Assembly (NCBI GenBank): GCA_050734155.1
Contig: JBOHUD010000064.1
Span: 1 to 64,000 of the forward strand
Direction: 5' to 3'
Source: Aeolococcus sp050734155
Lineage (GTDB): Bacteria; Chloroflexota; Dormibacteria; Aeolococcales; Aeolococcaceae
Length of the DNA stretch: 64,000 nucleotides
Positions within the stretch are counted from its first letter, which is position 1. The number at the start of each line of letters is the position of its first letter. Both the position numbers and the translations under genes were made by a program. Below are positions 34,230 through 42,252 of this stretch, piece after piece. The notes below the pieces were generated by a model. It had not been told where the DNA came from. It worked only from the letters and a program-made list of their open reading frames with translations, and made no database searches.

Positions 34230-34748
34230 ATGAAACACCAACGCGTAGCAAGGGCTGTCGCGACCCTCATCGCGTGTGGGGGTGGAGTGCTCCTGACCGC
34301 ATGCGGGAGCGCCGGTTCTGCACTGACCAATGTGAGGGCCGTCGACAGCTCGGTCAGTCCCACGCCGGCGCCCCCGATGACCGTCTCTCCGCTGGTGGAA
34401 CCGCGCGTGTATGGCGCAGTCGGTGTGCGGCTCGATCCGCCGGCTCCTGACGCAACGGCGTCGCAAACGGCGGATCAGGCGATGGCCGAGTGCGCAGCGC
34501 GACTCGCGGTGTGCGCCGCGGGCTCGCCTCAGACCGCTGAGCTGGGTCTCCTCACCGACAAGCAGTTCGCGGACTCCCACCGGCTGGTCTGGGCACTGAC
34601 CTGGAAGCACGTCGCGTGCGACGTCTTCGGCCCAGGCCGAGCAACTCCCGGCGCCGCCCTGAATCTCAGCAGCGGTTGTGCATTCGTGACGTTCATCGAC
34701 GCGCGCTCCGGCCGGTATATCCTCGCGACAGAGGGCGCTGACACCTGA
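34230..34748 (+). CDS. Putative lipoprotein
   Basis: A 172-residue exported protein. The signal sequence ends in a lipobox (VLLTAC, Cys at 26), then comes a Ser/Pro linker and a 110-residue domain with four Cys. SHRLVWALTWKHVACDVFGPG is its most distinctive part. It resembles the truncated lipoprotein next to the insertion sequence at 1113-1454. It follows the frameshifted secreted-protein gene by 40 bp on the same strand, so the pair may once have worked together. Function unknown. Confidence 0.65.
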   Translation: MKHQRVARAVATLIACGGGVLLTACGSAGSALTNVRAVDSSVSPTPAPPMTVSPLVEPRVYGAVGVRLDPPAPDATASQTADQAMAECAARLAVCAAGSPQTAELGLLTDKQFADSHRLVWALTWKHVACDVFGPGRATPGAALNLSSGCAFVTFIDARSGRYILATEGADT

Positions 34749-34754
34749 ACCGAA

Positions 34755-35111
34755 CTACGTGCTCCCTGTGGTAACGGCGCGAAGCCCGAACAGGACGGTG
34801 GACACGGCGCCGACCAGCAGGTAGAGCATCTCCGCCTGCGGATTGGTGCGGCGGGCCAGCGCCTCCGCCGCGGGGATGGGGATGACCGTGGCCGCTCCGT
34901 AGAAGAAGTGGATCGCCTCCGCCGGACGATGGCCGCCGGCGAGCATGGCCAGCCCGATGACCGCCTCCACAGCGGCGGCGGCCGCACAGAGACGGACGAA
35001 GACGCGCACCGAGGGGACGGCGCTGGGACGGATCCGTGCCAGCAGTGTGAGCAGCGCCCCCACCACCGCCACCACGATGACCGCGATGCCGAGGCGGGCG
35101 TGGATGCTCAC
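34755..35111 (-). CDS. Hypothetical four-helix membrane protein
   Basis: A 118-residue protein with four hydrophobic helices (IAVIVVAVVGALLTLLA, then around residues 35-55, 63-80 and 92-110). HFFYGAATVIPIPAAEAL between helices is the most distinctive part. No family recognised. The GTG at 35111 overlaps the upstream stop by four bases. It is the last gene of the 13-gene respiratory operon, so a membrane role linked to the CydA-like/cytochrome b proteins is possible. Confidence 0.65.
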   Translation of the reverse strand: MSIHARLGIAVIVVAVVGALLTLLARIRPSAVPSVRVFVRLCAAAAAVEAVIGLAMLAGGHRPAEAIHFFYGAATVIPIPAAEALARRTNPQAEMLYLLVGAVSTVLFGLRAVTTGST

Positions 35112-35677
35112 CCGGTCACCACCACCAGTCCACTCCCATCGAGCGTGCGCGCGGGGGTCGCGCCTGCCTGCTCGATGTCCTCTTTGGTCCACTCGGGCAG
35201 CAGCAGCGCGAGATGGCGGCGCAGCTGGGCGCGGAGCATCGCCGGATCATCGGGCAACACCATCTCGGGCGGCTCGCCGTCGCCGATCGATCCGAACTGC
35301 GCGTCGGCGGCCACGGCCACGGTGTCGATCAGGCGCCAGACGTCGTCGTCCGCGACCGTGGACACCAGGTCGTCCCAGGGAGGCATCTCGACGCTGAGCT
35401 CGTCGACGCCATCACGCCCGTGCCTGGCTTCGAGGAACAGCGCGTGCCGGCCCCAGCGAAGCTCCTGGGAATGGATCAGTGGCACCCCGCGGCGGTCACC
35501 GACAGCCCGGGCCACCCCGACGCGGTCGACGGCGACGTCGCCCAGCGCCGTGAGCACGCGGGTCAGCGGCCAGGGAGCGCCCTCCTCCACCCTGTGCAGC
35601 ACCATGGAGACGACCGTCTGCCCAGCGCTGGGCAGGTCGACGCGCCGCCGGCGGCGGCCGCGGCTCCGCGAGCTCAC
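35108..35677 (-). CDS. Hypothetical soluble protein of the respiratory operon
   Basis: A 189-residue protein with an Arg-rich N-terminus (first 13 residues) and a mixed alpha/beta body. WGRHALFLEARHGRDGVDELSVE and MPPWDDLVSTVADDDVWRLIDT are its recognisable stretches. No signal, membrane helix or known motif. Start (GTG at 35677) and stop both overlap neighbours by four bases, so it is made together with the lipoprotein and the small membrane protein. Function unknown. Confidence 0.65.
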   Translation of the reverse strand: MSSRSRGRRRRRVDLPSAGQTVVSMVLHRVEEGAPWPLTRVLTALGDVAVDRVGVARAVGDRRGVPLIHSQELRWGRHALFLEARHGRDGVDELSVEMPPWDDLVSTVADDDVWRLIDTVAVAADAQFGSIGDGEPPEMVLPDDPAMLRAQLRRHLALLLPEWTKEDIEQAGATPARTLDGSGLVVVTG

Positions 35678-36345
35678 GTCGGCGCCGGGGCGGGCGCGAT
35701 GCAGGCCTCGGGGTGCAGCACGCCCGCGACCGGGGGCAGCGCACCACCGACCGGCACGCTGAGGACGAAGTCGCCGAAACGGCCCCAGACCAGGACGGAG
35801 GGCAGCTCCACTGGCGGGTAGATGAGGATGGCGACGCCGCTGTGGCCGGGATCGAGGTGGATGCTGCAGCCGTCGCCCGGCTTGGAGTCGGCGACCACGG
35901 CCAGGGGGAAGGTGGGGTGGTAGAAGTGGCGCAGCGGCCCGCTCGCCGTGCCCGGGGGCGCGTAGTCGCTGGCCATCTGGAGGTCGCCGAGCTGCGGGTC
36001 CGAGCTCACCTTGCCATCGTCGCGAAGACGCAGTGCCACCAGGGTGAACTCACCGAAGGTGTGCAGCTGCGACCACGACGACGCAGCCGAGCCGAGCCGG
36101 CTCTGGATCGCGTCAACCCCGTGCTGCTCCACCAGCATCACCTCGAGGTGGTCGGGGTTGCGGTAGATGCCCCCGTCGGGACTGGTGGCCAGCGTCGCCG
36201 TGGCCAGCGCCGTGGGGGCGCTGCGCGAGCGCAGCCCCAGCGCAGCGGCATCGAGAATGGCGGCGTCAGAGCCGCATCCCGAAAGGGCGGTGATTCCCAC
36301 CAGCAGCGCAACCACGGCTCCCCCGCGCCGCCGCCGATCAATCAC
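35674..36345 (-). CDS. Lipoprotein of the respiratory operon
   Basis: A 223-residue exported protein. A signal with lipobox LSGC (Cys25) is followed by one globular domain containing FHEL-free, His-containing segments (RNPDHLEVMLVEQHGVD, LRHFYHPTFPLAVVADS). VILIYPP-like and FGDFVLSVPVGGALP strands suggest a beta-rich fold. No family recognised. The GTG at 36345 is chosen because an arginine run and hydrophobic core follow at once; it overlaps the permease gene by eight bases. Confidence 0.65.
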   Translation of the reverse strand: MIDRRRRGGAVVALLVGITALSGCGSDAAILDAAALGLRSRSAPTALATATLATSPDGGIYRNPDHLEVMLVEQHGVDAIQSRLGSAASSWSQLHTFGEFTLVALRLRDDGKVSSDPQLGDLQMASDYAPPGTASGPLRHFYHPTFPLAVVADSKPGDGCSIHLDPGHSGVAILIYPPVELPSVLVWGRFGDFVLSVPVGGALPPVAGVLHPEACIAPAPAPT

Positions 36346-37096
36346 GTTCCAGGACACGGCGGCTGAGCCCGGCGAGGGCGGCGGTCGCCACCAGTGCCGC
36401 TCCCAGCACCGCGAGGACGTCAACACCACCGGCGTACGTGGCCGTGCCACCCAGCACTCCGATGAACGCGGACTGGAGGTGGCTGAAGGGATCGGCCGCG
36501 GCGACGATCGCTCGCCATCCGTCCGCGGGCACGCCGGTGAAGAGACCGCCGAGGTACAGCAGCGGTGCCAGCAGCACCACCACGTCGAGGAGCACCTCGG
36601 CAGCGTTCGCCGCCGCCAGCGTGATCAGGCAGCCGAGCACGTTGGTGACCACCAGGGTGGCGGTCAGAGCGGCGACCAGCACCACCAGCCCGGCGACGCC
36701 GCCACCGCCGCTGAGCCAGGCGGCGACGGCCACCGGTAGCAGCTGCAGCACGTCGACGGCGGCCGCCGCCATCACCCACCCCAGCAGCAGCCGCGGCCGC
36801 GATCCCGGAGTTGCCGCCAATCGTGTCAGAAAGCCGGCCTCCCGCGCCCGGCTCACCGTCACCGCGGTGCCCACAGCCCCGACCATGGCGACCAGCACGG
36901 TGAGCAGCATCCCCGCCCAGAAGGTGGGGGCGCGGCCGGCGACGAGGACCACCGCGAGGGCGAGGGGAAGCCCCGCCTTGATGGCCAGGGCCCGGCGCCG
37001 GCTGAGCACCACGGCGAGCTCGCGTCCGGCGGCGCTGCGGGGCAGGAGGCGTGGGCGTCGCGGCTCTGTCCCCAGGGTCCGCGCGTCCCCGATCAC
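36338..37096 (-). CDS. ABC-2 type permease
   Basis: A 252-residue membrane subunit of an ABC exporter with six predicted helices. A charged N-terminal segment (GRELAVVLSRRRALAIK) precedes helix 1, and VLLAPLLYLGGLFTGVPADGWRAIVAAADPFSHL is the ABC-2 family block before the last helix. Its ATPase is encoded immediately upstream with a GTGA overlap. The cargo is unknown. Context suggests an assembly or heme-handling task for the respiratory proteins in the same operon, but this is inference. Confidence 0.8.
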   Translation of the reverse strand: MIGDARTLGTEPRRPRLLPRSAAGRELAVVLSRRRALAIKAGLPLALAVVLVAGRAPTFWAGMLLTVLVAMVGAVGTAVTVSRAREAGFLTRLAATPGSRPRLLLGWVMAAAAVDVLQLLPVAVAAWLSGGGGVAGLVVLVAALTATLVVTNVLGCLITLAAANAAEVLLDVVVLLAPLLYLGGLFTGVPADGWRAIVAAADPFSHLQSAFIGVLGGTATYAGGVDVLAVLGAALVATAALAGLSRRVLERD

Positions 37097-38064
37097 GATC
37101 GTTCCTGGAGCGGGCGGCCGGTGAGAGCGCGGAAGCAGTCGGCCAGGTCGGGGCGGCGCAGGCGCAGCTCGCGCAGGCGCCCACCGGGCGCGTCGGCCAC
37201 CGCCACCAGCGCCGCGACAGCGTGGTCGCCGCTGAAGCGCACGGTCACCACCCCACCGGCGGCGCTCACCTCGGTGACCCCGTCGACCTCCTGCAATGCC
37301 GGCGGTGAGCCGCCGCCGTCGATGACCAGCTCCGCCACCCGCCCCGCCGGCAGCTCCGCCAGCAGGTTGGCGGGCGAGGCGCAGCGCACCACCATCCCCT
37401 CGTCGAGGAAGGTGACCGAGTCGGCGGCCGACTCGACGAATCCCGCGTCGTTGCTGGCGACCAGCGTGCTCGATCCCTGCCGTGACCGCTCGGCGAGGAG
37501 CAGGCCGAGCTGCGCCGCGCCGTCGGGGTCGAGCCCCGCAGTGGGCTCGTCGAGCAGCGCCAGCGCGGGGTCGTGCACCAGCGCGGCGGCCAGGGCGAGG
37601 CGGCGGCGCATCCCGAACGAGTACGAGCCCACCGGGTCGTCGGCGACCGGGCCGAGGCCGAGGCGGCGCAGCATCGAGTCGGTGCGGACGGCCAACTCCG
37701 CGCCGTCCGTGACCCACTGCGCGCACCAGAAGTGGGTCGCCTGCCGGCCGCTGAGCCCGGCATCCTCGAGGGCCCCGTCGAGCGCCAGCCCGAGGTGCGC
37801 GCGTGCGGAGCGGGCGCCGCCACCGAACCAGCGCAGCTCACCGGCCTGGGGTCGCGACACGGTGGCGAGAAGACGGAGCAGAGTGGTCTTGCCGCACCCG
37901 TTGCGACCCATCAGGGCCATGGTCTCGCCGGCGCGGATCACCAGGTCGACCGGGCCCACCCCGCGGCCATTGCGGTGGCGACGCACCACCTCGCGGGCCT
38001 GCACCACGACGGCCGGCGACGTCGCCACCGTTGGCTCCGCCGCGGGGTGCGCGAGCATGGTCAC
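37093..38064 (-). CDS. ABC transporter ATP-binding protein
   Basis: A 323-residue ATPase. Walker A is GRNGCGKTT, the signature region reads SYSFGMRRRLALAAALVHDP (Phe-Gly in place of Ser-Gly-Gly), and Walker B is LALLDEPTAGLDP. A C-terminal accessory segment of about 90 residues follows the nucleotide-binding domain. It pairs with the ABC-2 permease downstream. The GTG at 38064 makes a four-base overlap with the response regulator gene. Confidence 0.88.
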   Translation of the reverse strand: MTMLAHPAAEPTVATSPAVVVQAREVVRRHRNGRGVGPVDLVIRAGETMALMGRNGCGKTTLLRLLATVSRPQAGELRWFGGGARSARAHLGLALDGALEDAGLSGRQATHFWCAQWVTDGAELAVRTDSMLRRLGLGPVADDPVGSYSFGMRRRLALAAALVHDPALALLDEPTAGLDPDGAAQLGLLLAERSRQGSSTLVASNDAGFVESAADSVTFLDEGMVVRCASPANLLAELPAGRVAELVIDGGGSPPALQEVDGVTEVSAAGGVVTVRFSGDHAVAALVAVADAPGGRLRELRLRRPDLADCFRALTGRPLQERS

Positions 38065-38429
38065 GGCCGGGCGGCGGCCAGCAGGGTCGCCACCTTGGTG
38101 GCCACCGCGGTCGGCTTGAACGGCTTGATGATCACGCCTGCCGCCCCGGCCCGAACAGCGCGGGCGCCCTCGTCGGCGGCACGGCTCTCCACCAGGGCGA
38201 ACCATCCGGCGCGGGGCCGGAGGCCGGCCCCGGCCAGGCGCGTCATCGCCTCGATCCCGTCCGTGTCCAGGGTCACGTCGACCAGGGCGATGTCGGACGC
38301 TGCCACCGCCGCCTCCAGCCCCGCCACGGTGGCGGCACGGGCGACCCCGTATCCCTCCCGGGTCAGCTTCTCGGCGAGGATGCGACCGATCATGGGCTCG
38401 TCCTCGACGATGAGAACAGTGGCCGTCAT
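38061..38429 (-). CDS. Single-domain response regulator
   Basis: A 122-residue receiver domain without an output domain. VLIVEDEP carries the acidic pair (Glu9, Asp10), ALVDVTLDTDG the phospho-acceptor Asp51, and IIKPFKP the conserved Lys. The usual Thr/Ser position is Val/Glu (FALVES), so signalling may be altered. No histidine kinase lies in the operon; the one at 56775 has its own partner. Start and stop overlap neighbours (ATGA, GTGA). Confidence 0.87.
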   Translation of the reverse strand: MTATVLIVEDEPMIGRILAEKLTREGYGVARAATVAGLEAAVAASDIALVDVTLDTDGIEAMTRLAGAGLRPRAGWFALVESRAADEGARAVRAGAAGVIIKPFKPTAVATKVATLLAAARP

Positions 38430-38854
38430 CCCGCTGCCGCCGCACCGGGGTAGAGCCGCGGCCACCCGGCGTCGTCCATGTCGGCGACAGCGCAGAGCGG
38501 TCCGGCCAGCCCGGCCTCCTCGAGCAACTCCAGCGCATGCCGCGGGTTGATGACACGGCTGGCCACAAGCGCGTCGCCGTCGATGTCCAGGCTCCATCCC
38601 TGGCTCTGCAGACCACCCGCCAGCGACGCGATCAGCTCCAGGCGCTGGCGCAGGCGCGATGCCAGCGCTCCCAGCGCCGCCGCCACGGTGGTCTGCTCAG
38701 CCTCCACGTCGATGTCCGCGTCCTGGGCCTGTTCGAGCTCGTAGAGCTCGCGCATCCACTGCGGCCAGGGGGGCTCGATGGCGCTGCGGAGCTCCTGGTG
38801 GGCCGACAGGAAGATGGGGATGCGCAGGGCCACGGCGCCCACCGGGACCCTCAC
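38426..38854 (-). CDS. Hypothetical protein of the respiratory operon
   Basis: A 142-residue soluble protein. Residues 11-55 carry an aromatic/acidic segment (PPWPQWMRELYELEQAQDAD), followed by a long Ala/Leu-rich helix and a C-terminal alpha/beta part. No family recognised. Both ends overlap neighbours by four bases. Its position between the second CydA-like protein and a receiver domain suggests an adaptor or assembly factor, without sequence proof. Confidence 0.65.
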   Translation of the reverse strand: MRVPVGAVALRIPIFLSAHQELRSAIEPPWPQWMRELYELEQAQDADIDVEAEQTTVAAALGALASRLRQRLELIASLAGGLQSQGWSLDIDGDALVASRVINPRHALELLEEAGLAGPLCAVADMDDAGWPRLYPGAAAAG

Positions 38855-40296
38855 CGGCCACGATCCTGGAGGTTCTGCGTGGTGGGTGCGTGATTGGTGA
38901 TCTGCTGGTGCAGAGTGATCTCGCCGTTGATCAGGTAGGGCTGGCGGGAATGCTCGCGGATCACGCCCATGACCAGCATCATGAGGCTGACGGCGACGCC
39001 GATCAGGAGCGCGGCCCGCTGGGCGCCCCGTCCGCTGCCGCCGGGCTTGACCAGGCCACGCGACAGCGCCGCCAGGTAGCTGGTCACCGACCACAGCCCG
39101 AGCAGCACCATGGCGCCGAGTGCCGCCACCTTGAAGGGGATGAAGTTGCCGATCGGGTTGAGCAGCCCGCCGTCCCACCACGCCCGGTTGCCGGCGGCGG
39201 CGATGGCGGCGTCGTGGGTGGCGGCAAACCAGGCCGGCTGCACCGCCACCAGGGTGACCAGCAGGAGAGCCACCGCCAGGCCCAGCTGCCGTCGTGCCCT
39301 GGGCGCACCGGAACGGACCAGCCGCCGCCAGAAGTACAGCGACCCCAGGCTGAAGATGGAGCCGAGCAGGAAGATCTGCACCAGGAAGACGTTGGAGAGG
39401 TCACCGAACATCATCGTGTACCACGCTCCGTAGGCATGGAGCTGGATCTCCTTGGCGTACGAGTACCCCACCCAGGGCTGCAGCAGCGTCAGCGCCACCG
39501 CCCAGATCACTCCCCACTGGGCGAGCCACTCCCAGTGGAGGATCTCGGCGCGCTCCGCCTGGTGCTCGAGATGGCCCGCCGCCATCGCCCCCACGGAGTG
39601 CAGCGGCTGCATGGCCGGCGGTGCATCCGGGCTGGGCTCGCGCTGGCGGCGGACGAGGCGGAGGTAGTTGAAGGCGCCGATGAAGGCGACGACCGCGCCC
39701 GCCCAGGCGATGTTGCCGATGGTGCGGTGGATGGTCAGCGGCAGGTTGGTGGGGTTGAGGACCTGGTTGAGGATGCTGACGTCGCCGCCATTGGGGGTGA
39801 GCATGAAGGAGGCCACGATGTCGATCAGGAACATCTGCCACCACATCGAGATGTTGAGCAGCAGCAGCATGGCCAGGCGGGCGCGGCGATGAGCCTGCAG
39901 GCGCTCCCAGTTGGCGTAGAGGCTGTAGAGAAGCACGATCTCCGCGAGGAACATCGCCGCCTCGAACAGCAGCACCCAGAACGCGATCTGCTGCAGGGCG
40001 GTCCAGAAGATCGCCCAGAGGCCGACCAGCACGAAGATGAGAAAGAAGATGGCCACCGCCGAGCCGAAGCCGAAGACGTAGACCTGGGCCTTGACAAGCA
40101 TGTGGGCCACCCGGCCGTGGCGCTCGTCGTGGCGTGCCATCGAGATCGCCTCCGAGACCACCGCCAGTGTCGACGACCCGGTGAGGAAGGTGGCGACCTG
40201 GATGTGGATCAGCGCCACCACCGCCACCACCAAGCCATTGGTGGCGAGGTTGCCGCTGACCGGCGAGAGAGAGTCGAGCAGGATGCTGGGGTTCAC
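38851..40296 (-). CDS. CydA-like quinol oxidase subunit I, second copy
   Basis: A 481-residue membrane protein of the cytochrome bd subunit I superfamily with about nine helices. VALIHIQVATFLTGSSTLAV contains the N-terminal His equivalent to the high-spin heme ligand of CydA. TIHRTIGNIAWAGAVVAF has the second heme His. REHSRQPYLINGEI near the C-terminus corresponds to the family's Glu-x2-Gly-Arg-Gln-Pro block. It is a paralogue of the gene at 42249. There is no cydB. The GTG overlaps the cytochrome b stop by four bases. Confidence 0.78.
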   Translation of the reverse strand: MNPSILLDSLSPVSGNLATNGLVVAVVALIHIQVATFLTGSSTLAVVSEAISMARHDERHGRVAHMLVKAQVYVFGFGSAVAIFFLIFVLVGLWAIFWTALQQIAFWVLLFEAAMFLAEIVLLYSLYANWERLQAHRRARLAMLLLLNISMWWQMFLIDIVASFMLTPNGGDVSILNQVLNPTNLPLTIHRTIGNIAWAGAVVAFIGAFNYLRLVRRQREPSPDAPPAMQPLHSVGAMAAGHLEHQAERAEILHWEWLAQWGVIWAVALTLLQPWVGYSYAKEIQLHAYGAWYTMMFGDLSNVFLVQIFLLGSIFSLGSLYFWRRLVRSGAPRARRQLGLAVALLLVTLVAVQPAWFAATHDAAIAAAGNRAWWDGGLLNPIGNFIPFKVAALGAMVLLGLWSVTSYLAALSRGLVKPGGSGRGAQRAALLIGVAVSLMMLVMGVIREHSRQPYLINGEITLHQQITNHAPTTQNLQDRGR

Positions 40297-41489
40297 AGGT
40301 TGTACAGCCGGTTGATGCCCAGCACGGCGAAGAAGATCACCGTGAAGGCCATGAAGAGGGCTGGGATGATCACCTCGGGGCGGCGCAGCGGGCGGCGTTC
40401 CACGGAGCGGTCGATGAACGGCAGCAGCACCATCACGGCCGCGCCCAACCCCAGGACCCCGAAGATGCCGATGGCGATCAGGGGGTTGGTCGGCGCCACC
40501 ACCAGGAACTGGTCGAGAGGCAGGAAGAACCACTCCGGAGTGGGCACGTAGGTGAGCGTTGCGGGGTTGGCGGCAGCGTCGAGTGGCGCCCCGGAGATCA
40601 GCCCCATGATGAAGATGACCGCGATCAGGGCGGTGCTCAGGGTCACGTCCTTGAAGAGCTGGTTGGGGAAGAATCCCACCGTCTCGCGCGGCGCCGCGTA
40701 GCGGCGCGAGATCCTCTTGGTCGGGTAGGGCGGCTCGGCGCGGCGGATCCGCTCGGCGATCTGCCGCTCCTCGTCCAGGTTGGGGTCGGTGTCGTAGTTG
40801 ATCCAGGCCCCGAACTCGCCGTGGCGCCGCAGAAGGTAGATGTGCGCCCCGATGAAGCTGAAGAGGAGGAAGGGCAGCACCCAGACATGGATGGCGAAGG
40901 TGCGCGTCAGGGTGATCGGTCCCACGAAGTCACCGCCCCGCCACAGGGTGCGCAGCCCGTCGCCGATGATGGGGATGTAGTGGGGGATGTTGGTGACCAC
41001 CGTGGTCGTCCAGTAGGCCGCCTGGTCCCAGGGGAGCATCGCGCCGGTGATCGCCAGCCCGAGGACCAGGAAGAAGAGGAGCGCGCCCGTCACCCAGTTG
41101 AGCTCACGGGGTTGCTTGTAGCTGGCCGAGAGGAAGGTGCGCAGCATGTGCAGGCCGATGACGAAGATGAGCGTGTACGACCCCCACAGGTGCAGTCCGC
41201 GCACCCAGGCACCGAAGGCATCGCTGCTGCGCAGGTAGTCGAGGCTGTTGAAGGCGTCGTTCACCGAGGGCACGTAGTCGAGCAGCAGGAAGATGCCGCT
41301 GAACAGCTGGAGCAGGATCAGCGCCAGGGTGGCGCTGCCCAGCGCGTAGGCCCACCCGCCCCTCTTGGGAACGGCTTCGTACAGGCCCTTGTGGAGCAGC
41401 TCGGTGGCCCCGGTGCGATCGTCGAACCACACCATCCCCGCCCGCAGGCGGGCCTTCAGCGGTCGCGTGACCAGGCGGCTGACGATCAT
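40293..41489 (-). CDS. Cytochrome b (b6/bc1 type)
   Basis: A 398-residue diheme membrane cytochrome that oxidises quinol with the Rieske protein. Heme ligands are His100, His114, His201 and His216. The 15-residue step between the last pair is the cytochrome b6 spacing rather than the mitochondrial 14. The quinol-site motif reads PEWFF in place of P-E-W-Y. The b6-like and subunit IV-like parts are fused. The ATG at 41489 lies 14 bp after the Rieske stop; the ribosome site is weak. Confidence 0.92.
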   Translation of the reverse strand: MIVSRLVTRPLKARLRAGMVWFDDRTGATELLHKGLYEAVPKRGGWAYALGSATLALILLQLFSGIFLLLDYVPSVNDAFNSLDYLRSSDAFGAWVRGLHLWGSYTLIFVIGLHMLRTFLSASYKQPRELNWVTGALLFFLVLGLAITGAMLPWDQAAYWTTTVVTNIPHYIPIIGDGLRTLWRGGDFVGPITLTRTFAIHVWVLPFLLFSFIGAHIYLLRRHGEFGAWINYDTDPNLDEERQIAERIRRAEPPYPTKRISRRYAAPRETVGFFPNQLFKDVTLSTALIAVIFIMGLISGAPLDAAANPATLTYVPTPEWFFLPLDQFLVVAPTNPLIAIGIFGVLGLGAAVMVLLPFIDRSVERRPLRRPEVIIPALFMAFTVIFFAVLGINRLYNL

Positions 41490-41503
41490 TTCCCGTGCTG
41501 CAT

Positions 41504-42001
41504 TCAGATCGACTCGTCGAGCCTGTTCTCGATCTCGAGGATGGTGCGTCCCAGGGGGTCCTTGTGAAACCGGTGCACCCACTGCGCCAGCGGCTGCGGC
41601 GGGGGCCCGCCGACGTTGCGCCCCTGGATGTCGTAGAGGCCGCCGTGGCAGGGGCAGAAGAAGTTGCGCAGCCCGGGGTCCCAGTGCACATCGCACTGCA
41701 TGTGGGTGCAGATGTTGCTGAGCGCGCGAGTCTGCCCATCGCTGGTCTTGACGACGTACACGATCCGCTTCACAGGTGGCGCCGCGTACCCGGTTCCCAC
41801 CGGCACCTCGGCGACGAACGGAGTCGGGGTTCCCACCGGCACGTCATCGATGGGCCCCACCGTCACCCACGTCGGCCTCTGCCTGGTGAACAGCGGGCTG
41901 AGCAGGAAGCCGACCGCGGGCACGCTGAGCATGACCCCCACCAGGCCCATGCCCAGGCCGGTGCCGCGCATCAGCGCCTCGCGACGGGAGATCTGTTTCA
42001 C
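41504..42001 (-). CDS. Rieske iron-sulfur protein
   Basis: The 165-residue Rieske subunit of a quinol-oxidising b-type complex. A twin-Arg-like start (SRREAL) and one hydrophobic helix anchor it. The 2Fe-2S ligands are Cys98, His100, Cys116 and His119 (CTHMQC and CPCHGG), with Cys103 and Cys118 placed for the usual disulfide. Electrons would pass from cytochrome b-site quinol to this centre. No c-type cytochrome acceptor is encoded nearby. Overlaps the next upstream gene by four bases. Confidence 0.93.
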   Translation of the reverse strand: MKQISRREALMRGTGLGMGLVGVMLSVPAVGFLLSPLFTRQRPTWVTVGPIDDVPVGTPTPFVAEVPVGTGYAAPPVKRIVYVVKTSDGQTRALSNICTHMQCDVHWDPGLRNFFCPCHGGLYDIQGRNVGGPPPQPLAQWVHRFHKDPLGRTILEIENRLDESI

Positions 42002-42252
42002 GATCCGCCCCCGCTGGACAGCATGCCGCCGATGGCGACCGCGTACATGCCGGCGAAGGCCACGAAGGCGACGCTGACAGCCCCGGCGAGCACGGCCGCC
42101 GGTCCGTGCTCACCGCTGCGCCAGAGACGGCGAATCCCCACCAGCGCGTACCCGGTGCCGAGGGCGATCAGCAGGAGCATGGCCGAGAGCAGCAGCGAGA
42201 AGTACCAGGCAGCCTGGAACTGAGCCGCACGGGCGAGAATTGCGGTGCTCAC
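41998..42252 (-). CDS. Small membrane protein of the respiratory operon
   Basis: An 84-residue protein with two hydrophobic helices (about 15-37 and 52-76) separated by a short charged loop (RRLWRSGEHGP). It sits between the first CydA-like gene and the Rieske gene, with four-base overlaps on both sides. By position it could be an accessory subunit comparable to the small helices of bd oxidases. No sequence family recognised. Confidence 0.65.
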   Translation of the reverse strand: MSTAILARAAQFQAAWYFSLLLSAMLLLIALGTGYALVGIRRLWRSGEHGPAAVLAGAVSVAFVAFAGMYAVAIGGMLSSGGGS